Source: Macrocystis pyrifera (lineage: Eukaryota > Sar > Phaeophyceae > Laminariales > Laminariaceae). Taken from it: DNA of 64,000 nucleotides. The translations under genes and the position numbers were made by a program. The notes beneath the pieces are model-generated. The model was given only the letters and a program-made list of their open reading frames with translations. It did no database searches and was not told the origin of the DNA. This document shows, one piece after another, positions 53,396 to 61,800 of the stretch. Each line of letters begins with the position of its first letter. Positions within the stretch are counted from its first letter, which is position 1. Where the stretch lies: contig JASSKH010000006.1 in NCBI GenBank assembly GCA_031763025.1, positions 12,955,979 through 13,019,978 of the forward strand, written 5' to 3'.

Positions 53396-56300
53396 CTGAG
53401 GGAACAAAACCCATGGACTTTACAAAAACGCCTCCATGATCCCCCACTACATGCAATATCGGCGACGTTTTAGTCCCCATACCTGCCTGTCTGTCACTAC
53501 TACAAAAGAACGACACAATACATGAAAAAAAAGGCTCAAGCGTCCACTGCGCACAGCTAATCAAGCGAACAGCAGGGGAGCATCGCGACGAAAACTACGC
53601 TTCTCCCCCTTCAAGCTACGTACTCGAAAAACCAAGACCCGGCGCACATGCAGACAACCTATATCGCGCGCGCTACTCGTGCGCAAATTGCACCAGTCAA
53701 GGTTATCATTACCAATCGGCCAAAACAAACAAACACACACAACAGCCAAATACGAATCGAAAGCACACAAAAACAACGAATGAAAAAATCCTTCCTTTTT
53801 ACGCGCTGTATATGTACGCGCGAAGGGTAAAAGGGGGAGGGAAGTAGAGCTGCGAAAGGGATACGATGACATCGGCTTCCACTGCCGATGGCAACACAAA
53901 CATACACACCCCCGGCGCGCGCGATCTCGCGCGAGAGCCGATAACAGCAATCCCCTCCCGCCCTTCCGCCTTTCCTTTCCTAAATCGCCCCCAAGAATCA
54001 TCTAGACATAAGCCTAACCGTGACGTTCTTTGCCGCAAGCAACAGCTCTTGCACACGTGCGCCCTAGTACACCTACCAGCGGTACTCGGTGGTAGACCCT
54101 TTGCCTTCATCACCGGTAGCCCCGACCACGACCTCGACGGCCCTGAAACAGTTCGTAGCCGCCCTTTTGCAGTCACCGGCGGCTATCAAGTCACGCTTCC
54201 TCTCCACCTTCAATACAGACGCAATACCAGATCAAAGTCCTCCCCTTTCTCTAGATTACTGCCTCGGTGCGGACCTTCTCCGCTTCTTGAACAACAACAT
54301 CAATTTCTCCCGCCCCTCCCTCCGGCGTCTTGCCGTCCGCTGCGGCTGCCAGTGCGCCGGCGGTACCAGCAGCGTCGGTTGTGGCGGCAGCGGAGGTATT
54401 AGCGTAGACAGCAGCAGCGGCGGCAGAAGTAGGTGCCCGCACCGGCAAATACACGCGCCCGTTTTCGCCGTCATCGCTGGAGAAAGCCGCCACGTTGCCA
54501 GGGTTACCGTCGCCGGAGGCAGCCGAGGTACCTGAGGCACCACCAGAAGCTTCGAACGCGTCGGAGGCATTGGAGGCGTCGGAATCGCCAATGGGGAGCT
54601 GTTCTGACGAAGGGTCCACCGATTCGGGCTCGTCGTAGCCGAGAGCGACCAGCAATGGTTGGCAGGCGTACTGGACCTGCTGGCGGCGGAATGCAGGCAT
54701 CTCGGCGGCCCAACGGGTTGCCCTAGAGGGCGGAGGGGAGGGAGTGGGGGGCGGTGTTTTTTAACTGCGTCTGGTTCAAAAACCGAAATAGGAACGTTAT
54801 CGTAGGTAGTGCACCTAGTTTTCACCTGGAAGAGGGAGCGACATGCCCCGACGGAAAGGTTTTATATGGTTTAACTCTGCAAAGGCAAGAATGCTGGGAT
54901 GGTGTATTGGTTACGGCAATGAAGCCGAGAGAAAGCCGGTGGTTTCCGTCGTGGAACACCCGTCGTGAACACCGGAGCAACCCGGGCCAGCCAGGTTCAG
55001 GCCAAACGTTGGAACGTTTCGTCCTGGGAAGGCGTACCGCGGGGCGCGATCATCGTCGTCGTTGGTTGGTAGCTGTCTACCCGACGTTCGTTGCACCCCG
55101 TACGATCGGACAGCAACGCCCGCCTTTTTGATTGATTGCCTCTCTCACCATTCGAATCTCCCCACAGAAGTCCGGGATTTGTCCGACACCGTCATACTTG
55201 GAGGGGGGTCAGGCTTGCCTGTTGTGGACAGACTCATGATGGTATCGGTCACCTTCAGGGCACGCCGTACCATGGGATAGACGGGGCGTTCAGGCGCACA
55301 CAAGAAAAGCACGATCAAGGCGCGGAAAACAAAATCGCCGACGATCAAGTGCGGGAAGGAAATAATCTGAGAGGGGTATGTTTCGCAGCAGAGTAGATAC
55401 TGCAAGCGTCGGACAGATATATCATCTACAGATCAGATATATCATCTACTGATATATCATCTACAGACAAGATATATCATGTACAGATAGTTCATCTCGA
55501 TCCTAACCTGACTCTTGCGAGATGTTGAGCAGGACACATGCAACATGATGTAAACCATCAAGCGGGCATCGATGATCTGTCCGAGATGCGGTATATTAGT
55601 ACATACTTTGGGGTACCCGGCGACGAAACCTGGTTATTTTGGCCATGCCCGGGTATTTACCCGGGTGGTCTACCCCGAGAGCATATATACGGTATGCCCT
55701 CGAGGTGCAGACGATGTGATGTATCGAATTTGTATAATTTACTTTCAACGTCACTCGAACTCAGTCGTTCATTAATTCAGTTCTTCCACCTACACCCAGT
55801 TTACATGGATATCACGCAAGTTGATACAGCTACCATAGTAAACAGGACCAAATATTGATAGTAACAATAACTATATATATAGGTTTTTATGCATGCCATA
55901 GGTCCTGCTAACAATAGACCCCCGGAATAATGTTCTGTTTAAAATAACACTGTTGGGCGGAACCGGAACCGATTCGTTGGTTGCCGAGTGCATGCGTGCA
56001 TCGGTTCGTACAAACTCACTCCTTTTGTCCGTCGGCCAACATCCCTACCGAACGTTTTCCCTCCCAGCCACGGTATACCCTTACTATATACGAAATGTAC
56101 GCTTGAAATGCTGCAGTCTGGGACGTACGCGAGCTGAAACCTACATGCTACGGTATGGATATACGTAATGTTTTTATGGCTGTCCTCGCGTTAAGCTGAA
56201 ATTTGATTTAAAAATAACGTTGCACGCTTAACCCTTTTGGGACTACAGTTCCGTTTCGGGGACAAGCCAGTCAAATCCCAAGTACTTTGTCTCCAAAACT

Positions 56301-56759
56301 GATCTCAAGAGACTGCCGTGCTGAAAGGGTTCAACCCCGGTGGAGAATCTCATACCGCTCTGGGTCGAATTACAAAGTTCTTTTTAGACGCTAATACGAG
56401 TACTAATCGGTCAGTATATTCAGGCGTATCGTGGTACTGGTATATCTTAGTCTATTAATAGGTGTGAAATGAATAAGCGGTAAAGCATGAACGGTTTTCC
56501 AGCGGTACTAAGAAGTAGCTCAGTCGAAGGGCAAGGGCATGGTCAGTCAGAAAATCTCTGGCGGAGAGTTGCTACCCGTATACTGCTTGTATACCCCTAT
56601 CGAGGCACGCGTCCGTTGTTGTCCCACGGTGCCTCGGCCCACCGAGCTTAGAGATGTGAAGTACGACAATCAATTTGGTTGCGGTACCTCTTGGGGGAGC
56701 TGCCCGAGAGCCAGCCAGTTGTATACGCTCTTCACCATAGCGAACGGAGCCTCGACCAC
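53218..56759 (-). CDS. Unknown protein with acidic linker and TPR-like stretch (five exons)
   Basis: Five minus-strand exons join in phase: 56759-56688, 55252-55149, 54722-54260, 54207-54077 and 53395-53218, giving about 315 residues to a TAA stop; the 5' end is not found. The order is EAPFAMVKSVYNWLALGQLP, then TTGKPDPPPSMTVSDKSRTS, then an Ala/Ser/Asp/Gly-rich low-complexity linker of about 110 residues. It is followed by EIDVVVQEAEKVRTEAVERK and RDLIAAGDCKRAATNCFRAV. The AAGDCKRAATNCFRA segment has the spacing of one tetratricopeptide helix pair, suggesting a scaffold-type protein, but this is inference. The last exon is basic (PPRRGYRRRNVA). Exon 55252-55149 could extend to 55366. Function unknown. 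Confidence 0.7.
54077..54207 (-). CDS. Five-exon unknown gene, exon 4
   Basis: Acceptor CTGTATTGAAG, donor CGCTG/GTAGGT. It encodes VERKRDLIAAGDCKRAATNC and a VEVVVGATGDEGKG stretch. Confidence 0.78.
54260..54722 (-). CDS. Five-exon unknown gene, exon 3
   Basis: The acceptor has a long pyrimidine tract (CTCCGCCCTCTAG); the donor is GAGGCA/GTAATC. It starts ATRWAAEMPAFRRQQVQYAC and carries the acidic, alanine-rich linker. Confidence 0.78.
55149..55252 (-). CDS. Five-exon unknown gene, exon 2
   Basis: Donor GAATG/GTGAGA. The acceptor is probably GCCCTGAAG, or CCTCTCAG at 55367 if longer. It encodes VTDTIMSLSTTGKPDPPP and SDKSRTSVGRFE. Confidence 0.68.
55390..55590 (+). repeat. Family C GATC-rich repeat
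   Basis: Repeated AGATATATCATCTACAG-type steps, then ATGATCTGTCCGAGATG at the end. More degenerate than other copies. Confidence 0.6.
55829..55930. mobile_element. Family A MITE (degenerate)
   Basis: GCTACCATAGTAAACAGGACC on the left and GGTCCTGCTAACAATAGACC on the right; the CTATTACGGGG tip is lost on the left. Confidence 0.7.
56229..56337. repeat. Family B palindromic repeat
   Basis: TTAACCCTTTTGGGACTACAG and GTGCTGAAAGGGTTCAAC at the ends; TTTCGGGGACAAGCC and CTTTGTCTCCAAAAC inside. Confidence 0.7.
56688..56759 (-). CDS. Five-exon unknown gene, exon 1 detected
   Basis: Acceptor GTGCACACCCCCAG, donor CAAGAG/GTACCG; 24 codons reading EAPFAMVKSVYNWLALGQLP. Confidence 0.72.
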
Positions 56760-57130
56760 CTGGGGGTGTGCACAGCGATAGCGCGCGAGGGGGGGGGGAG
56801 GGAGAGCACGAGGAAAGGAAATTGGGCGTGAGGACCCGTGCTGCCAGAGAGATCTAACACGTACGCATGCTGATCTCACCTTTTTGTTTTGTCTAAGGGA
56901 TATTATTTTTTTCAGTCACTTTGTGTACCAGGTATTACTTTTGTGGGGGGTTTTTCCTCCTGAGGCAAATTTCCACGGCAGAGTTATTGGATCCTGTCGT
57001 GGGACCACGGATTGCGTTGTGGCGATGACTCAATCAAAGAACAACAACGACAAGACGTGCGTAGCTTTTTTTTCGGCGAAAACAAATCTGACTGTCCTCC
57101 TCAACCCATTGTCTTCGGAATAACATCACG

Positions 57131-57580
57131 ATGTTGATGGTGTTATACAAAGTTACTCGTGATGTATACGTACTATTATCACAGGGTATATTGTTCCTCG
57201 GTATGCACTTTTTAGCTTCGATTGAAATAAATTTCAAAGGTGGGGTACAGAGTTCCTCAAGTGAGGAAGGAGACTCAGAAAATTCTCAGAAAAGTTACGT
57301 GCTCGTGCCTCTTCCGCAAAACGCGTCTGGACACGGGTGCACGATAGAAAAGACACAGGTACCTCTCCGGGAGAACTTCGTGCCACCTCACACAAAAACA
57401 GTTCCGATGCCACCTACACCCGGTGCCAGCAGCAGAACGTGCCCCCTGACCCTAACCTCTTGCTCTACTGCAGTAGGTAGCGCCAATAATTCTTTTGACC
57501 TACGCTCTACGTCTAGACGGCGTGAGTGCTCGCTGTCCGGAATGGGATGGCTGGGCCATGCCACTACAGCAGTGCGGTAG
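57131..57580 (+). other. 149-codon open frame, unsupported
   Basis: An uninterrupted frame reading YVLLSQGILFLGMHFLASIE, then a Ser/Pro/Thr-rich part. It lacks a family signature, splice context or an evident partner, and runs into the minisatellite at its 3' end. It could be chance or a remnant. Confidence 0.2.
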
Positions 57581-57935
57581 AACGATGCTTCGGTAGATGA
57601 GGTACTTTGGGTACATGCCTCTACAGTGCGGTAGAGCCATGCTGCGGTAAAGGGGGGGGGTACTTTCGGTCCATGCCTCTACTGTGCGGTAGAGCTATGC
57701 TGAATAGGTAGAGGGGGTACCTTTGGGATATGCTTCTACCGTGCGGTAGAGTCATGCTGCGGTATAATGGGTATGTTTTGGTCATACCTCTACAATGTGT
57801 TAGAGCCATGTTTACGTAGATGAGGCATGTTTTGATCATGCCCCTACAGTGCGTTAGAGCCATGCTTTGGTAGAGGGGGTACGCTTGGTCCATGCCTCCA
57901 AGGTGCGGTAAAGCCATGGTATCTACATACGGTAG
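57540..57935 (+). repeat. Seven-copy minisatellite (~60 bases)
   Basis: Units carry CATGCCTCTACAGTGCGGTA, AGAGCCATGCTGCGGTA and a GGGGGTACTTTGG step. The 98-codon minus-strand frame across it is a repeat artefact. Confidence 0.8.
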
Positions 57936-58204
57936 ATGGGGTGGTTTTAACCTGACGGGGGAAGCACCTCACCTGAAGACTTGCCTACAGTACGAGTATT
58001 AGTAGCATATTTGCGATCGTTAAAATGTAGACGTAAAAAACGTATTAGTCGTACGTCTACGAAGCAACGGGATGGTTCTGTTCATCGGCGGAAAAACGGC
58101 GACAACAGTCCCCCCGAATTGTTTGTACAGCGTTTGCCATCCGACGTGTGCAGCACAAATATGTTTCAAAATTCATCACTCACACAACCAGTATTCCCAG
58201 AAAC

Positions 58205-58305
58205 AACAACAAGAAGGAGGAGAAGAAGAAGAAGAAGAAGAAGAAGAAGAACAACAAGAACAAGAAGAAGAAGAAGAAGACGAAGGGCACCCGAAGAAAA
58301 AAAAA
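58205..58305 (+). repeat. GAA/AAC trinucleotide tract
   Basis: AAGAAG and AACAAC triplets for about 90 bases; the basic/acidic frames here are artefacts. Confidence 0.85.
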
Positions 58306-58603
58306 ACTAGGCGCAAAGGCTAACTCTTTTATGTACCTTACTTTCGCCGCAGCATTCATCTACAGCAGTACTCCACTTTTTTCTGTCCTTAATACGTATT
58401 TCTCATTGTAGCAAGGCCCGGCTCTCAGTGTTCTCCCCGAGAAACTGGCCTACTATTTCCGGGGGTCGGGTTCGTCCTCGTTCTCCACCAGATATATCGT
58501 CTCCGACAGAGCAAACAATGTAACGTGGTACTCACTATTTCATTGTTTCACCCCTCTTATGCTTCGTCGAGGGAGAGGGTATCGTTTCCGCACAATATCT
58601 AAC

Positions 58604-58692
58604 CTTTCTGGGCGTAAAGATAAGGAGCATTGGTTCACAAACGTTAGTATCAAACGGTCCTTAAATTTCCGTCACAGCCGTCCAGAGCGGTT
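58604..58692. mobile_element. Family D MITE
   Basis: TTCTGGGCGTAAAGATAAGGA and GGTCCTTAAATTTCCGTCAC form inverted ends. Between sulfotransferase exon 58859-58778 and any downstream exon. Confidence 0.55.
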
Positions 58693-58777
58693 AAAGTATG
58701 TGTGTCTGGTAAGCATCTGTTATAAGTTGGAAGGAAACACGTCCCCGATACACCGCTGGTTATATCGCATCGCTCAC

Positions 58778-58859
58778 CATCTCGTACTTGAGCACTCGAA
58801 AGCGCTGCTTCCCCAGCTCCGTCAGCTTGGCCAGCTTCTTCTCCGTCGTTCTGCACATC
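58778..58859 (-). CDS. Sulfotransferase exon, KYEM block
   Basis: Acceptor CCGCGTGGCAG, donor GAGATG/GTGAGC. In the phase fixed by the previous exon it reads CRTTEKKLAKLTELGKQRFR and VLKYEM. Another open frame exists but does not join. Confidence 0.82.
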
Positions 58860-61800
58860 CTGCCACGCGGTTCAGCACGAGGAGTAGTGGGTGCCGCAGG
58901 GTGCGCGACAAAGCCACGCGACGACCGAAAAGCAAGCGCGTGAGGAACGCCCGCGCCTCCTCTTCGTCCCCACCCGCCATAGACCGCGTGGTGGGGTGTG
59001 TCATCTGATCACATATACCGTACAACGCTATAACACCATGACACTATCACCCGGGTGATAAGATAACACCCCCCCCCCCCTCGGACGAAGGTCGAAGAAG
59101 ACTTTCCTCGACAACGGGGAAGGTACGAACGCCGAGCGATGATGTGTCTGTCGTGGAAAGATGTCGACGAGAACTTTCCAAAGCCATCATTTTGTTTGTG
59201 TGTGCCCCCCCTTTCTTTGGAGAAACCAGGTTTGGAAATTCTACCCAGGAGGGTGTGCTATATTATCACCCAGTGTGATAGTGTGAGACGGTATATAAGG
59301 CGGACTTATATGAGGCGGTGCGTGTCCAGAAGGTTTTCACAGGACCACGTGCGCCGTCGCTTTCCCCCAACGACGCCGAGCCCTGCGCCCCTCGCGCCTG
59401 ATAATAATATACGTATGTAGAGAGCATTGGAAGCAGTAGAAAAAAAAAAGTCTACACGGCGACCACAATAGGCGGCCCTCACGCCGGAAAGGGTACGTCG
59501 CTATGTTCCTAAATATAAGAAACTTTTTACATCAATAATTAGTACGAACGTTCCTTAAGTCTCGATACAGAGTGGTACGGCGGTAGATAGTTTTATAACT
59601 TATAAATAAAAACGCTATTACGGGGGGACCATAGTAAATAGGACCTACGGTACACACACAAACCTATATATTTACCTATTTTCACTAACAATATTTCGTC
59701 CTATTTACTATGGTCCCCCGTAATACGTCCTCACCCCCCCCTGAAAGGGCACATCGCACGTATACCAATAAAGTTAAACAAACCACAATTTCACGACGGT
59801 GCGAAATCAGATGACAGCTCAGACGATATTACGGAGGGGCATAGTGATCCATAGTAATCAGAACTCACCATAGATCCCAAAAACAATGTATACCCCTGTG
59901 TACACATAATTGGTTATCATTACTATAATATGTTCCCCAGACAATAATGGGAGTCAGTAACGCTCCCCACCTAAGACTCACCAAACACAAACAACAAATT
60001 CTACCGCTTTCACCTGGACGCCAGCTCCGTGCAGTCCTCGGCCATAGCGAGGTTGTAGTTGCTCTTCGACCCCTCCCACGCTTCCGCCAGCCCGTGAACC
60101 GCGGCCCTGGGGTCGCGCACGATGTGCAAAAACTCGGTACCCAATTCCTCCGTCGTCAGCTGTGGTGTCACCTGATACGGTCAGTAGCCGCGGTGGTAGC
60201 GGTGGCCGCCGTAACGAGCGGCGGTGGCGGGGGGGGGGGCGCGAGCGAGCGAGGGGTAAGGGGTGCGGCTATTAATTGGTTTCCTGTATTTAAGTCGCCG
60301 ACTAAAGTAATTAGTTGGATAGTTGTAAGTCGCCGCCGACTAGTGACTGGCTGGCTGTTTGACTATTAGTCGACGACTAGTTGCTATTTAATAGTTGACT
60401 GGTTCACTGCAAGTCGCCGACTAGTTACTACCAGGTATTTAATAGTTGACTGGCTGGCCATGAGTCGTCGACTAGTTACTACTTAGTTGGTGGCTGGTTG
60501 ACTGTGAGTCGCAGGCTAGATATTACTTAATAGTTGGCTGCTTGACTTTAGGTCGCCAACTAATTACTATTTAGTAGTTGGCCGGCTGCCTATAGGTCGC
60601 CGACTAGTTTTACTAGTGGTCTGGCTTCCTGTAAAGATGCCGACTAGCTAATCCTTGGATGGTTGACTATAAGTCGCCTAGTTATCAGTTGCCTAGCCCC
60701 GACAGTGGCAGTAGCTGTGTGCGGTAAAAATTGTTGGGCTCTAAAGTTGATCCATGTACAGCGGTGGGGGGCTCGAAGTAGTATCGGTATGCGCCAGCCC
60801 AAAACTACGGGCACTATTGAGGACACCGGCAATATTGCTAAAGGTACCGGTACCGGCCCTGTTGGGGGTTTGAGATGCCTTCAATAATGCCGATACCGGC
60901 ATTATCAAAGAACAACTGATTTGGAGTGCGACATACAACGCCAAATAGAGTCCCACATGAAGGGAGAACATTCTGAGTGATAACGGGGGGTCTGCCTGTC
61001 GCACTGGTTTAGAGGTGTACGCTGCGATCCTCGCCATCCAGTAACCTTCCCCGGGTAGAAGGCGGCATCTCCGTTGCCGCTCTCCTCGTGTGTGGCCGTC
61101 AGGGGCTTTTGACGTGCGTCCCTGACGGTGGCGCAGCTCACCCGCTGCACAGGGCATGGTTGTGGTTTTTCTGGTCATGCTGTACAGCAGTACAGAAAAC
61201 CTGCTGGAGTACAAATCAGGAAAACTGGCCCAGGCTGAATTTCTCATTCAGAGAATGGGCGACTTCTACAGTTACTTCAATGCAACGACTCCCGACTTTC
61301 TTATTTTGCTGTAAATCCTAGCCCGTCCTTCTCATTGCTCGTTTTTTTAGTAGGTGCTCTACACCGTAGGGGTGTGATATTTAGGTGTGTGATTGCTGGT
61401 ACCGTGCTGTACTTCGGTATCTCTCTCCTCTCTCGTCTACAGCAAGCTGGGCAGCGTGGAGCGGGGAGCAAGGCTGGGGGGCTCTGTATTATACTGTTGT
61501 AGATGCCTAAACCGGCACTATTCAAAGCCCAAAGCAGGCGACGACCGAAAATCAAGCGCGTGAGGAACGCCCGCGCCTCCTCTTCGTCCCCACCCGCCGT
61601 AGACCGCGTGGTGAGGTGTGTTATCTGATCGCACATACCGCATAACACTATAGCACTATCACCCGGGTGATAAGAGAACACACCCGCTCGGACGAAGGTC
61701 GAAGCATATTTTTCTCGACAAAGAGGCCGCTTCCAATGATGCCGGTACCTGCATTTTCGGGGTTCTATTCTTGCCAAGCGATTCACCGGCATTTATTGAG

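Noticed and set aside
54256..54825. 189-codon proline/arginine-rich frame
   Set aside because: It is a frame-shifted shadow of exon 3 of the five-exon gene; only the alanine/acidic frame joins neighbouring exons in phase.
57621..57917. 98-codon minus-strand repeat protein
   Set aside because: It is the reading of a ~60-base minisatellite, not of a gene.
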